From Gelidibacter japonicus (lineage in GTDB: Bacteria; Bacteroidota; Bacteroidia; Flavobacteriales; Flavobacteriaceae): a stretch of 64,000 bases of DNA. Under the pieces are notes generated by a model that saw nothing but the letters and a program-made list of their open reading frames with translations, had not been told where the DNA came from and did not search any database. A program made the position numbers and the translations under genes. Location of the stretch: contig NZ_BJKB01000007.1 in the NCBI RefSeq assembly GCF_010725055.1, positions 131,679-195,678 on the forward strand. The letters run 5' to 3'. Positions 9,378-19,240 of the stretch are shown here, piece by piece. How positions within the stretch are numbered: position 1 is the stretch's first letter; every line of letters begins with the position of its first letter.

Positions 9378-10430
9378 TTACTCAACTTCCTTAATTAAGT
9401 ATATGTATACAGGAAAGTGGTCACTAAAGCCTCCAGTAAATCCACCATCCGCAAAACTTCTAAAAGGATAGCCTTTCCAACGGCCTCGTTTTGTGGTCAA
9501 ATAATTTTTGTTGTAAATAAAGGCTTTATAAAACCTGAACGAGGAGTAATCCTTTTCCAATAACGGTTGCGTCATCATAATTTGATCAAACAAACTCCAG
9601 GCATCGCGATAGGCGTTTGTGCCTAGTCCTCTCTTATAAAAATTTTCGAAAGGATTGTAAATGCCTTTAAACTCCACATCATGTTTATCAGCCTTAGCAT
9701 TTAGCACCTCCTTGATACTGATATTGATGGGGTCATCATTTAAATCGCCCATAACAATAATCTTAGCGTAGGGATCAATGATCTGTAAGGAATCGATTAT
9801 CCGTTTATTGAGTTTGGCCGCACCAACACGCTTGCTTCTACTGCGTTCTTCTCCTCCACTTCGAGAGGGCCAGTGATTGACAATAAGGTGTATCAAATCG
9901 CCTTCCAACTTGCCTGTTACTAAAAGCTGATCTCTGGTATATACACGATTTCTGGTCATGTCATCATAAATATATAAAGTATGGCTGCTGGTATGTATCG
10001 GTTGAAATATCGCCTTCTGATAAATCAAACCCACGTCAATACCGCGTTTGTCCGGAGATTCGTAATGAACAATGCCATAATTAAATCCCAATAACAGCGA
10101 ATCATTGAGCACATCAACTAGAACACTGCGGTTTTCAATTTCTGCAACACCCAAAATCGCTGGAGCATTGCCTGCTCCATCAGCACCAATATCTACTATT
10201 ACCCGCGCCATATTATGTACCTTCTTTTTGTACACTTCTGACCGCCCCGTATTCAATTCCATTATCGGACTTGCCTCATCAAATTTGGTAGGATCATTAA
10301 TCGTGTCAAACAAATTCTCCAAATTATAAAAGCCAATAGTATGTATCTTAAATTTTTTGGTTTCTTGAGACCAAAGATTAGTGACACAAACCAACAAAAT
10401 CAATGTCATTATCAATTTTTTAAACTTCAT
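9378..10430 (-). CDS. Exported endonuclease/exonuclease/phosphatase (EEP) family protein
   Basis: A 350-residue member of the DNase I-like EEP fold, metal-dependent phosphodiesterases that include nucleases, sphingomyelinases and phosphatases. An N-terminal signal peptide (about residues 1-21) indicates export. Core motifs are present in order: FYNLENLFD, AEIENR (metal-binding Glu), VNHWPSR (catalytic His), GDLNDDP (Asp/Asn pair) and the terminal SDHFPVY (Asp-His). It is divergent from the TonB receptor gene at 10672 and has a paralogue without a signal peptide at 15348-16313. The substrate cannot be told from sequence. The context suggests a phosphodiester, possibly nucleic acid, broken down outside the cytoplasm. 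Confidence 0.88.
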   Translation of the reverse strand: MKFKKLIMTLILLVCVTNLWSQETKKFKIHTIGFYNLENLFDTINDPTKFDEASPIMELNTGRSEVYKKKVHNMARVIVDIGADGAGNAPAILGVAEIENRSVLVDVLNDSLLLGFNYGIVHYESPDKRGIDVGLIYQKAIFQPIHTSSHTLYIYDDMTRNRVYTRDQLLVTGKLEGDLIHLIVNHWPSRSGGEERSRSKRVGAAKLNKRIIDSLQIIDPYAKIIVMGDLNDDPINISIKEVLNAKADKHDVEFKGIYNPFENFYKRGLGTNAYRDAWSLFDQIMMTQPLLEKDYSSFRFYKAFIYNKNYLTTKRGRWKGYPFRSFADGGFTGGFSDHFPVYIYLIKEVE

Positions 10431-10671
10431 CTTTTACACCTTTTTAAAACGCCATTAAAGATTATTCCAAATCTAAAACTTTATTATAAACATAATATAT
10501 TTTGACTATCTTAAATGCCTAATAATTAGATTGTAAGGAAAATGATGTTGTCCTAATCAAAATCAGGTCAAACTTAGTTTCTTGCTATAAGCTATGACAT
10601 TATTTTCAACCAAAGGTTGAGGCCACAATAGCAGATAGGTTATTTGAAACTGAAATAAAAAAAATGTTCTT

Positions 10672-13431
10672 ATGAAAAAAAGTTCAATTTTCTTATTTGG
10701 AATCTTTTCTGTCTTTACAGCTGCTGCGCAAGAAACTATCGTAAAAGGAAGTGTTATTGATGGCACCACTCATGCTCCTATTCCTCATGTCATCATTACC
10801 ATTGAGGAAACCCTTCAAACTGCACATACTGATCCAGAAGGGGAATTCAGGTTCACTTTCAATATTCCCCTTGGAGAGCAGATTCTCAAGGTTGAAAAAG
10901 AGGGTTATATTACAAAGCGCTTCCCAATCATTGTCAACGAAGGACATACCTTGGACATCAGAGATATGATGCTTGATATTAATATCGCAGATTCGGTTGA
11001 CCTATATACCATAACTCTATCAGATGACGAATTGAACGATGACAGTACTGGCGGCTCAGATAATATTTCCGGGCTTTTACAATCTTCCCATGATGTCTTT
11101 GAACGTACTGTTGCGTTTGAGTTCAGTTCTTCGTTTTTTAAGGTTAGAGGTCTCGATTCCGAAAACAGTTCTGTATTGATCAATGGTATTGAAATGAACA
11201 AGTTGTATAGTGGGCGACCAGAATGGAGCAACTGGGGTGGCCTAAATGACGTGTTGAGAAATCAAGAATTATCGGCTAATTTAAGGCCTTCGAATTATAC
11301 TTATGGAGGTGCTTTGGGATCAACAAATATAAATACCAGAGCATCAGAATACAGAAAAGGTGGTCGTATTACCTACTCATCGTCTGATAGAAGTTATACG
11401 CAACGGGTTATTGCAAGCTATGCCACTGGACTTATGCAAGGCGGTTGGGCGGCTTCTACTGCTATTGGGAGGCGTTGGGGAGAAGAAGGCTACCAAGAGG
11501 CTACATTTTATAATGCCAATTCGTTTTTTGTTTCCCTTGAGAAGAAAATCAATAATAAGCAGAGTATTAACTTCACCTCAATTTATGCGCCCAATCGACG
11601 CGGTAAATCATCTCCAAATACCCAAGAGGTTTATGATTTAAAGGGCATCAAATACAACGAATATTGGGGTTATCAAAATGGCGAAAAACGCAACTCACGT
11701 GTCAAAGAGGTGAGTGAGCCGATCTTCATGTTGAATCACTATTGGGGCATCAGCAATAAAACCACTCTGAATACGAATCTTGCCTACCAATTTGGTAAAA
11801 TAGGAAACAGCCGATTGGACTATCCTGGTGGTGGCAACCCAAGCCCTGCCTATTACCAAAAACTTCCTAGTTATGCTTTAGCCGATAAAAACGGACCCGA
11901 TTATGCCAAGGCTTATCAATTGGAACAAGCTTTTTTAAAAGACGGTCAAATAGATTGGAACCGAATTTATGATGCCAATATCACCAACAATAGCAGTGAT
12001 TTAAATGCAGCATATTCTCTATATGAGGACAGAAATGATGACACTCAATTCACTGTAAACTCCATCCTTACTTCTGATATTTCTGACCATATTACCCTAA
12101 ATGGCACCATCAATTATCGCCATTTAAAATCTGAAAATTTTGCAGAGGTCAAAGATTTATTGGGTGCATCAGGTGTGTTGAATGTTGATTCATTTGACAA
12201 TATCCAATACGATTTACAAAATCCAAATAAAATTGTTGGTGAAGCCGATCGGTTTAGATACAACTACAATCTATATGCGAATGAAATTTCCGGATTTGCC
12301 CAAGCCCAATTCAAGTACAAAAGAGTCGATTATTTTGCCGCATTAAGTGTATCCAATACCACCTACCAGCGTGAAGGACTTTATCAACATGAAATTTATG
12401 CGAATAATTCTCTCGGAAAAGGTGAAAAACTCAGTTTTACAGGATTGGGAGCAAAAGCTGGATTGACCTATAAGATAACTGGAAAACACGTATTGGATTT
12501 CAATGCAGGATATCTTTCAAAAGCACCAACACTTAGAAATACCTATTCCAACTCAAGGGAAAATCACAACGTCGTAAAAAACATTACTGAAGAAAAAATC
12601 ACTTCTGCTGATGCCAGTTATATCTTCCGATCTTCAGTTGTAAAGGCAAAATTAACCGGTTATTATACAAAAATTGAAGATGCCAATAAAATCTCTTTTT
12701 ACTACGCCGATGGGCTGAGCAGTTTTGAAATCTCCGAAAATCAGACCTCAGCATTCGTCCAAGAGATTTCACAAGGTATTGACAAAAAACATTTTGGTGG
12801 AGAATTTGGCATTGAAGCACAAGTGACTCCATCCATAAAATTAAAAGGTGTCGCATCTTTAGGCCAATTTATCTACGACAACAACCCGAATTTGTATTTG
12901 ACTTCTTCGAGTTTTACTAATCCAAATGGGGTTGATTTCGGAAAGGCAAATCTTAAAAACTACAAACTTGCAGGTGGGCCTCAAACCGCATATTCTTTAG
13001 GTTTTGAATATCGTGATCCAGATTATTGGTGGTTTGGCGCCACCGCAAATTTTTTTGATAAGGCATACGTGGATATCAGTCCGCTAATTAGAACGCACAA
13101 TTTCTATACTGATGCGGATGGTCTACCTTTTAACGATTATGATCCTGAAGTGGCAAGGCAGCTTTTGAAACAGGAGAAATTTGATGAGTATATGATTGTA
13201 AATCTTGTTGGCGGAAAATCATGGCGAATCAACAGCTATTTTGTGGGATTCTTTGGCAGTGTTAACAACATCCTTGATGTTGCACATAAGACAGGTGGCT
13301 TTGAACAAGGCAGGAATGCTAATTATAGGATGCTAAAAAAAGACGCCAGCAATGAGATACCGGTATTTGGATCAAAATACTGGTATGGACGTGGGACGAC
13401 TTACTTTTTGAACCTGCACGTCAGATTCTAA
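10672..13431 (+). CDS. TonB-dependent receptor with carboxypeptidase-like N-terminal domain
   Basis: A 919-residue outer-membrane receptor that imports its ligand using TonB energy. A signal peptide covers about residues 1-19 (ending AAAQ), a carboxypeptidase-regulatory-like beta domain follows (about 22-105), then a plug with the LINGIEMN segment, and a 22-strand-type barrel ending in a terminal aromatic residue (HVRF). It is not paired with a SusD homologue. Instead the DUF5689 lipoprotein starts 2 bases after its stop and is probably the surface partner. A small inverted repeat TCAACC/GGTTGA lies upstream at 10606-10620 within the 241-bp divergent region shared with the EEP gene. The ligand is unknown. 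Confidence 0.92.
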   Translation: MKKSSIFLFGIFSVFTAAAQETIVKGSVIDGTTHAPIPHVIITIEETLQTAHTDPEGEFRFTFNIPLGEQILKVEKEGYITKRFPIIVNEGHTLDIRDMMLDINIADSVDLYTITLSDDELNDDSTGGSDNISGLLQSSHDVFERTVAFEFSSSFFKVRGLDSENSSVLINGIEMNKLYSGRPEWSNWGGLNDVLRNQELSANLRPSNYTYGGALGSTNINTRASEYRKGGRITYSSSDRSYTQRVIASYATGLMQGGWAASTAIGRRWGEEGYQEATFYNANSFFVSLEKKINNKQSINFTSIYAPNRRGKSSPNTQEVYDLKGIKYNEYWGYQNGEKRNSRVKEVSEPIFMLNHYWGISNKTTLNTNLAYQFGKIGNSRLDYPGGGNPSPAYYQKLPSYALADKNGPDYAKAYQLEQAFLKDGQIDWNRIYDANITNNSSDLNAAYSLYEDRNDDTQFTVNSILTSDISDHITLNGTINYRHLKSENFAEVKDLLGASGVLNVDSFDNIQYDLQNPNKIVGEADRFRYNYNLYANEISGFAQAQFKYKRVDYFAALSVSNTTYQREGLYQHEIYANNSLGKGEKLSFTGLGAKAGLTYKITGKHVLDFNAGYLSKAPTLRNTYSNSRENHNVVKNITEEKITSADASYIFRSSVVKAKLTGYYTKIEDANKISFYYADGLSSFEISENQTSAFVQEISQGIDKKHFGGEFGIEAQVTPSIKLKGVASLGQFIYDNNPNLYLTSSSFTNPNGVDFGKANLKNYKLAGGPQTAYSLGFEYRDPDYWWFGATANFFDKAYVDISPLIRTHNFYTDADGLPFNDYDPEVARQLLKQEKFDEYMIVNLVGGKSWRINSYFVGFFGSVNNILDVAHKTGGFEQGRNANYRMLKKDASNEIPVFGSKYWYGRGTTYFLNLHVRF

Positions 13432-13433
13432 AA

Positions 13434-14882
13434 ATGAACAGAAAAAACAATAAGATTATGTTTAAGACAAATAGAATTTTAGCGATTTTCATCATGATAC
13501 TGATGCATATCATGACATGTTCTTGTGTACAAGACGATGATTTCAAGGTTCCCTATGATCTGGGCATTGAAGAGAACAAAGGTTTGGAAGCGCTATTGGC
13601 CAGTGACGCCATCGAAGTTTCAATGGCAGAATTAAAATTGAAATATGCCAATAACTATAGAAAGCCTGTGTTAATAGAAACGGATATTTATATAAAAGGC
13701 TACGTGAGTTCATCAGATAAAGAAGGTAACTTCTTTAAAGAAATATTTCTTCAAAATGTGCCAGAAAACCCTACCGCTGGCATTAAAGTCATCCTCAATC
13801 AAGTGGAGACTTATAACCAATATAATTTTGGGAGGGAAATTTACATCAAATTAAAAGGCCTATATATCGGAGAGGAACGGGTTGGCAATGGGGTCATAAC
13901 AATCGGTGGTGAAACAGCAACCGATCAATATGGCACCACGGTAAAACGCATGACCGAAAATCAGAGGACGCGACAGCTATTTCGTTCACAAAACACCTTA
14001 GAATTGCAGCCACTACAACTTAATTTTTCAGAAGTTAACGCTAACCATTTGGGGCTTTATGTTCAATTTAACCATGTGGAATTCGCTGATAATTTAGAAG
14101 GCAAACGCTATTTTGATCCCGTTCAAGATTTTGACACGCTCAGGGAAATGCAAACTTGCACAAATGATATTGGTTATTCTAAATTCCCTTTGGAAACGAG
14201 TTCTTTCGCCACCTTTAAAGATATATTGCTTCCTCTCGGAAATGGAACGATCAAGGGAGTCATTGTAAAAACATTTGATGGCAGTACGATAGTGTTGGCA
14301 TTGAATGATCTGAGTGATGTGAACATGGATGATAATAGATGTATACCATTGGGCATTGAAGATTTTGACATTATATTTAAAGAGGATTTTGATTTGGCCG
14401 TTGACGACACCGATTTAAATTTTGATGGCTGGACCAATTTTGCCCAAGCAGGAAAAGTGAAGTGGAAAGAGCGCAGTTCTGATGGTAACGGATATACTGA
14501 ATTTAACCCTGTAGGGTCTGGAAATGCTTCTAATATTGGATGGCTGATTACACCGGGAATTACTCGAGATTCGGATTCTCACACCTACCTCAACTTTAAA
14601 GCAGCCCAAAACGAAGTCAGATCGGCCAGCAACACATTGGAAGTATTGATATCCACGGATTTTGATGGCAGCAATGTGCTATCTGCAACATGGCACCCCT
14701 TAGACGCTTCCTTACCCTCACAAACCACCCCATCGAATGAATTCGTAGATTCTGGTTTAATTGATCTCTCGTCTTATAAAGGAATTTTGTACATTGCCTT
14801 TAAAGTGAAGGGCAACGGAAGAACAACCTCATTGTCGGGCGCTTACCTAATTGATGATATTTATATTTTTGAAAAGGAGTAA
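13434..14882 (+). CDS. DUF5689 lipoprotein with choice-of-anchor-J-like domain
   Basis: A 482-residue lipoprotein (signal peptide to about residue 31, lipobox around MTCSC). The N-terminal half (about 38-290) is recognisable as DUF5689, a beta-rich domain with an OB-fold-like stretch at the ETDIYIKGYVSSSD segment. The C-terminal third (about 305-482) looks like a jelly-roll adhesion module of the choice-of-anchor J type, including the segment DGWTNFAQAG and the ending YLIDDIYIF. It starts 2 bases after the TonB receptor, so the two are almost certainly co-translated, and it probably acts as a surface ligand-binding partner in place of SusD. DUF5689 is also found in secreted nucleases, which fits the neighbouring EEP genes; that link is inference. 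Confidence 0.8.
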   Translation: MNRKNNKIMFKTNRILAIFIMILMHIMTCSCVQDDDFKVPYDLGIEENKGLEALLASDAIEVSMAELKLKYANNYRKPVLIETDIYIKGYVSSSDKEGNFFKEIFLQNVPENPTAGIKVILNQVETYNQYNFGREIYIKLKGLYIGEERVGNGVITIGGETATDQYGTTVKRMTENQRTRQLFRSQNTLELQPLQLNFSEVNANHLGLYVQFNHVEFADNLEGKRYFDPVQDFDTLREMQTCTNDIGYSKFPLETSSFATFKDILLPLGNGTIKGVIVKTFDGSTIVLALNDLSDVNMDDNRCIPLGIEDFDIIFKEDFDLAVDDTDLNFDGWTNFAQAGKVKWKERSSDGNGYTEFNPVGSGNASNIGWLITPGITRDSDSHTYLNFKAAQNEVRSASNTLEVLISTDFDGSNVLSATWHPLDASLPSQTTPSNEFVDSGLIDLSSYKGILYIAFKVKGNGRTTSLSGAYLIDDIYIFEKE

Positions 14883-14904
14883 ACCTTAATCATACCAACT
14901 CTAT

Positions 14905-15279
14905 ATGACCCTATTTGACCAACTATTTTTTAATAGTTTTAACCATTATAAAAGAGGAACTTATAAAAAAAAGGCCAATTCCATTGCCATTGTTTACATT
15001 ACCATAGTCCAGGCCTCATTTTTGTTGGTTTTAGGAGTGTTTTTTGCAGAGTTCTTCCACCAAATGCACGTGTCAACCATGTCCGCAACAAAAGCATGGA
15101 TATTGTATGCCTTGGCTTGCCTGCTTCTTTACTTTATCAACTGGATCCAATACAGCGGTAAAAATCGAAAGATCATGAATGCAAATCAAAAGAAGAAATC
15201 GAATTATGGCATTTGGACCCTGTGGTTAATTCCTTCGGTAGCCTTATTTTTGGCGATGCTGTTTTTGAGGGTTTTTTAA
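14905..15279 (+). CDS. Small three-helix membrane protein of unknown function
   Basis: A 124-residue protein with three predicted transmembrane helices (about 27-52, 64-83 and 101-123) separated by Lys-rich loops (KRGTYKKK; NRKIMNANQKKK). It begins 22 bases after the DUF5689 gene on the same strand and is likely in the same operon. No family is recognised. It ends shortly before the convergent EEP gene at 15348. Confidence 0.7.
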   Translation: MTLFDQLFFNSFNHYKRGTYKKKANSIAIVYITIVQASFLLVLGVFFAEFFHQMHVSTMSATKAWILYALACLLLYFINWIQYSGKNRKIMNANQKKKSNYGIWTLWLIPSVALFLAMLFLRVF

Positions 15280-15347
15280 TTAGTCAATAAGTTGAACCCA
15301 TTCCCAACTAAATCAGGACCTGATCACAATCTTTGACTGATATTAAC

Positions 15348-16313
15348 TCATTGATTCGCTCTTTTCAACTGAATATACACGGGAAAATGATCACTGAAAC
15401 CGCCCTTATATTTTTTACCGACGTAAGTTCTGAAAGGCTGACCCTTATATTTGCCATTGTAATGCGTCAAGAATTTTTCATCAAAAATATCAGCTTTTAA
15501 AAATTTTAGTCCTTCTTTCTCCAGTTCCAAAAAATTTTGGGTCATCAAAATTTGATCAAATAATATCCATTTGGAATTATGATTGGCACTTCCCCTGGTG
15601 TAAGACATAAGCTTTTCCATAGGATTGAATAGTGACTTTGTGTTTTTCAAAAATTGGATACTTTCATTCCTTGGATTATCATTAAAATCGCCCATAATAA
15701 TCACCTTTGCCTCAGCATCTTCCTGTAGGATCCCATCAATAAGGGCAACTACTTTTTGAGATGCATGCATCCGTTTATATCCGGTCGTATCAGACCCTTC
15801 GTGTCTTGAAGGCCAATGATTGATAAGAAGATGGATTTTTTCACCATCCAAATAACCACAAATCTTGAGAATATCCCTAGTATAATCTCTTACTCCGAGT
15901 TCACTCTTAATATCAAGCGTAATATTCTCTGAGTTTTCAAGAGTAAAGCTTTCCCTATCATATAAAAAAGCGACATCAATGCCTCTTTCGTCTGGCGAGT
16001 CGTAACGTACAAAACCATAATTGTAATCTTTTAGGTGGGCGCTTTTCACCAGAGCGTTTAAGACCCTATCGTTTTCCACTTCAGCCAGACCAATTAATGT
16101 TGGTGGTTTTTGAAGCTCATCAAACCCAATTTTTGAAATGGCCATCCCCGTTTTATAGATTTTATTCTGATATCGTTCTTTGTTCCAGTTTTTATTTGAT
16201 GCTTCTAAAAAATCAATATCATTGATCAATGGATCATCTATAAAATCAAATAAGTTTTCAGTATTATAGAATGCAACGGTATAGGTCTCAGAATTGGAGG
16301 TTTGAAGGTTCAC
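15348..16313 (-). CDS. EEP family hydrolase without signal peptide
   Basis: A 321-residue paralogue of the EEP protein at 9378-10430. The same core motifs appear in order: FYNTENLFD, AEVEND, INHWPSR, GDFNDNP and SDHFPVY, so the active site looks complete. It lacks the signal peptide of its paralogue and is therefore predicted to be cytoplasmic. The two copies bracket the TonB receptor, DUF5689 and membrane protein genes, which suggests an outside/inside pair acting on an imported ligand. It is divergent from hflX, with about 70 bases between the start codons. Confidence 0.87.
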   Translation of the reverse strand: MNLQTSNSETYTVAFYNTENLFDFIDDPLINDIDFLEASNKNWNKERYQNKIYKTGMAISKIGFDELQKPPTLIGLAEVENDRVLNALVKSAHLKDYNYGFVRYDSPDERGIDVAFLYDRESFTLENSENITLDIKSELGVRDYTRDILKICGYLDGEKIHLLINHWPSRHEGSDTTGYKRMHASQKVVALIDGILQEDAEAKVIIMGDFNDNPRNESIQFLKNTKSLFNPMEKLMSYTRGSANHNSKWILFDQILMTQNFLELEKEGLKFLKADIFDEKFLTHYNGKYKGQPFRTYVGKKYKGGFSDHFPVYIQLKRANQ

Positions 16314-16386
16314 TTTATGAATTTAAGTTTTAAAAATACTAAATGATAGCCAATCAATTATGTAACTTTGTGTTTTAAATACATGT

Positions 16387-17604
16387 ATGTTAGAAAAATC
16401 AGATATTAAATTAGAAAGAGCCGTATTAATAGGGGTTATCACCAAGGACCAAGATGAATTACAAGCTAGAGAATATTTAGATGAATTAGAGTTCTTAACC
16501 TTTACAGCAGGCGGTGAGGTGGTTAAACGCTTCACGCAAAAAATGGAGACTCCCAATCCCAAAACGTTTATCGGAACGGGCAAGTTGCAGGATGTTTTGA
16601 ATTTCATTAAAGAAAATGAAATTGATACTGCCATTTTTGATGATGAATTATCGGCCGCCCAAGAACGAAATATAAGCAAGATTTTAGATTGCAAGGTATT
16701 GGACAGAACGAACCTTATCCTTGACATTTTTGCTCAACGCGCACAAACAAGTTACGCCAGAACGCAAGTTGAATTGGCACAATGCGAATATTTACTGCCA
16801 CGATTAAAAGGGATGTGGACTCACTTGGAACGTCAACGAGGAGGTATTGGAATGCGTGGTCCAGGAGAGCGCGAAATTGAAACTGACCGTCGTATTGTTC
16901 GAGATCGGATCACACTCTTAAAGGATAAACTAAAAGTCATTGACAAACAACAAGCCATTCAGCGCGGTAACAGAGGTCATTTGGTCCGTGTTGCATTAGT
17001 GGGCTATACCAACGTGGGTAAATCTACCCTAATGAACGTTATTAGCAATAGTGAGGTTTTTGTAGAAGACAAACTGTTTGCCACCCTTGATACCACGGTA
17101 AGAAAAGTGGTGATAGGCAATCTGCCATTTTTGGTGAGTGATACCGTTGGGTTTATCAGAAAATTGCCAACACAGCTCGTTGAATCATTTAAAAGTACTT
17201 TGGATGAAGTCAGGGAGGCCGATTTATTGCTTCATGTGGTCGATATTTCACACCACAACTTTGAAGAGCAGATAGAATCCGTGCGCAAAATTTTGAATGA
17301 AATTGACAGTGGACATAAGCCAACCATTATGGTTTTCAATAAAATTGATGCTTATGAACCAGTTCCTTTTGATAAGGACGATTTGATTGCTGTTAAAACC
17401 AAGGACAACTATACCTTAGAAGAATGGAAAAAAACTTGGATGAACAAAATTGGAGATGACGCTATTTTCATTTCAGCCCTGAACAAGAAAAATTTGGAAA
17501 GTTTTAAAAAGCGTGTTTATGAAGAGGTGAGAAATACCCACGTGACCCGCTTCCCGTATAACGATTTTTTGTATCCTGATTATGAGGCTGGTGAAGAAGA
17601 GTGA
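16387..17604 (+). CDS. hflX: GTPase HflX
   Basis: A 405-residue ribosome-associated GTPase that splits stalled or heat-damaged 70S ribosomes. The HflX N-terminal domain (about 10-115) carries TFIGTGKL. A coiled linker has the GGIGMRGPGEREIETDRR signature (about 155-173), then the G domain: G1 GYTNVGKST (about 207-215), G3 DTVGF, G4 NKID. The C-terminal extension is acidic. A -7-like TAACTTTG lies at 16364-16371, only 15 bases before the start, but no good -33 element was seen. A terminator follows at 17625-17655. Confidence 0.96.
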   Translation: MLEKSDIKLERAVLIGVITKDQDELQAREYLDELEFLTFTAGGEVVKRFTQKMETPNPKTFIGTGKLQDVLNFIKENEIDTAIFDDELSAAQERNISKILDCKVLDRTNLILDIFAQRAQTSYARTQVELAQCEYLLPRLKGMWTHLERQRGGIGMRGPGEREIETDRRIVRDRITLLKDKLKVIDKQQAIQRGNRGHLVRVALVGYTNVGKSTLMNVISNSEVFVEDKLFATLDTTVRKVVIGNLPFLVSDTVGFIRKLPTQLVESFKSTLDEVREADLLLHVVDISHHNFEEQIESVRKILNEIDSGHKPTIMVFNKIDAYEPVPFDKDDLIAVKTKDNYTLEEWKKTWMNKIGDDAIFISALNKKNLESFKKRVYEEVRNTHVTRFPYNDFLYPDYEAGEEE

Positions 17605-17624
17605 GCCAATCTTAATTTAAAAAC

Positions 17625-17655
17625 AAATGCTACCCATAACAGGTAGCATTTTTTA
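17625..17655 (+). terminator. Rho-independent terminator after hflX
   Basis: AAATGCTACC (17625-17634) pairs with GGTAGCATTT (17642-17651), with a 7-base loop and a T-run. It lies between convergent genes and can also end transcription of the DUF3078 gene from the other side. Confidence 0.85.
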
Positions 17656-17672
17656 TATCACTTTATGTTCTC

Positions 17673-18611
17673 TTAGAATTTATAAGTCAAACCAACAGTA
17701 TAGTAGGTCTGTAAGTCGTTATCGACAGTTCCAAAAGTAGGCTCATTCCCAATCGGCCCACTATAATTGGCAAGGGCATAATTTAAGGCTTCCTGTTTAT
17801 TGCTTCTCAGGGCAAAATCAAAGCCTACACCAATCCGCTTCCAAAGAGTATAACTGAAATTGTTGGTCCAAGTCCAGTTGGACAGGTCAGAATCTTTATA
17901 ACTGTAAAAGGCAGAAAGGTTAGTTTTGAAGTCAATTGCTCCAATTTTTCTGGTATAGTCCGCCATAACTTTTGCTCCTAAAGAAGATTCAAATACGGTA
18001 TTGCTATCGGCAAACACAAAGTTGTAGTTCAATGGATGGATCACAACAATCAAATTGTTGAGCGGAGTCCACGTAAAACCTACACCTAAATCTAAATAGC
18101 CGGGGTCATTAAAATTGTTTAAAATAGTGGTTCTATATTCCCCCAAAGCGGAAGCCGCCCATTTATCACTTAATTTTTGACCATATAATGACGAAATATT
18201 AAACACGTCCGTAGTTGGTTTAAAACTATCATTGTCAGTTGGATCATCCTTATCATCCAATTTGACCCAGGCCAGATTAACGGTTAGTGAGTTTCTCCAA
18301 AAATATTTGTCTTCTAATTTATTGGCAAAGGCATTAAAGTTAATACCAATATTTCCAGAACTATTGTTAGGCGTACCTTGAGCATACCAGTTATTGAAAT
18401 TTGATAAACTGCCACCAATGACTCCAAACGCACCTTTTTTCCAGCCTGGAAGTGCATCTATTTGAGCTTGGATGGCATTAGCTTCGGCTTGTGCTGCATC
18501 AGCTACTGCTTGTTTTTCCGATTTTTGCGCTTGCAACTCTTCCTTGGTTTGTGCAAATCCAAATGATATTGCCAACATAAAGACAAAGCTAAAGACTACT
18601 CTGTGTTTCAT
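17673..18611 (-). CDS. DUF3078 outer-membrane protein
   Basis: A 312-residue exported protein: signal peptide to about residue 20 (ending GFAQ), a short Ala/Gln-rich coiled coil (about 21-50), then a DUF3078 beta-barrel-like domain opening with GWKKGAFG and ending TVGLTYKF, a typical outer-membrane C-terminus. Function is unknown. DUF3078 genes are often found at the end of suf-type clusters in Flavobacteriia next to DUF2480, as here. A -7-like TATCTTTG (18657-18664, minus strand) lies upstream of the start, so it probably also has its own promoter. Confidence 0.85.
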   Translation of the reverse strand: MKHRVVFSFVFMLAISFGFAQTKEELQAQKSEKQAVADAAQAEANAIQAQIDALPGWKKGAFGVIGGSLSNFNNWYAQGTPNNSSGNIGINFNAFANKLEDKYFWRNSLTVNLAWVKLDDKDDPTDNDSFKPTTDVFNISSLYGQKLSDKWAASALGEYRTTILNNFNDPGYLDLGVGFTWTPLNNLIVVIHPLNYNFVFADSNTVFESSLGAKVMADYTRKIGAIDFKTNLSAFYSYKDSDLSNWTWTNNFSYTLWKRIGVGFDFALRSNKQEALNYALANYSGPIGNEPTFGTVDNDLQTYYTVGLTYKF

Positions 18612-18693
18612 AATTTACTGTTTTAAATTCCTTTGATTCATTTTTAAAAACGCGCAAAGATACAATTTAATCAATAATTTTTCGGTCTGATGG

Positions 18694-19200
18694 TTATTTC
18701 CTTTTGTATAAGGGTACTGAAGAACAAGCCTCTCCATACATAATAGACCTTGCCAAAGGTTTTAATTTTTGGGACAACATGATATAGGCATTTGCAGGAA
18801 CGGGTTTGTTTGTACAACCTTTGATGATGAGCGGCTGATCTACAAATGCATCAGTTTCAAGGTTTCGGATGACCTCCTGATAGATTGAGGTCTCAAGCTG
18901 TTCCAAACTTCCAACCACAATGGTTTTGGCATAGGGTTGTAAATGCATGGTCAATAACATAAAAGCCCATGCGGGCACGATGGCATCTGAAGTACAGGTC
19001 AGAGCAACGTAATGGTCTTGATATTGAGACCAATCATGTTCTTTTACCTGTGCTCTAAAATCCTTTTCACGAAGCACCAATTCTTGAAACAACCACTCTT
19101 TGATATCAAAAACCGTACGTTGACCCTTTGGATAATAATCTTCTAAGTTTACAACCACCAATTTACTATTGGCTACTCTGTTGACAATTTCATTTTCCAT
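18694..19200 (-). CDS. DUF2480 family protein
   Basis: A 168-residue soluble protein recognised as DUF2480, a family confined to Bacteroidota. Characteristic segments are VVNLEDYYPKGQR (16-28), DIKEWLFQ, ALTCTSDAIVPAWAFMLL and the final GEACSSVPLYK. Three cysteines (in LTCTSD, IKGCTNKP and GEACSS) are candidate metal or iron-sulfur ligands. The family normally sits downstream of sufE/sufT, and in this window the order is kept apart from an ABC exporter and a tandem repeat lying between. The molecular role is not known; a link to iron-sulfur assembly is inferred from context. Confidence 0.85.
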   Translation of the reverse strand: MENEIVNRVANSKLVVVNLEDYYPKGQRTVFDIKEWLFQELVLREKDFRAQVKEHDWSQYQDHYVALTCTSDAIVPAWAFMLLTMHLQPYAKTIVVGSLEQLETSIYQEVIRNLETDAFVDQPLIIKGCTNKPVPANAYIMLSQKLKPLARSIMYGEACSSVPLYKRK

Positions 19201-19240
19201 AATGTAAAATTAAGTGTTTTATTAATGAAACCCTATTTTG

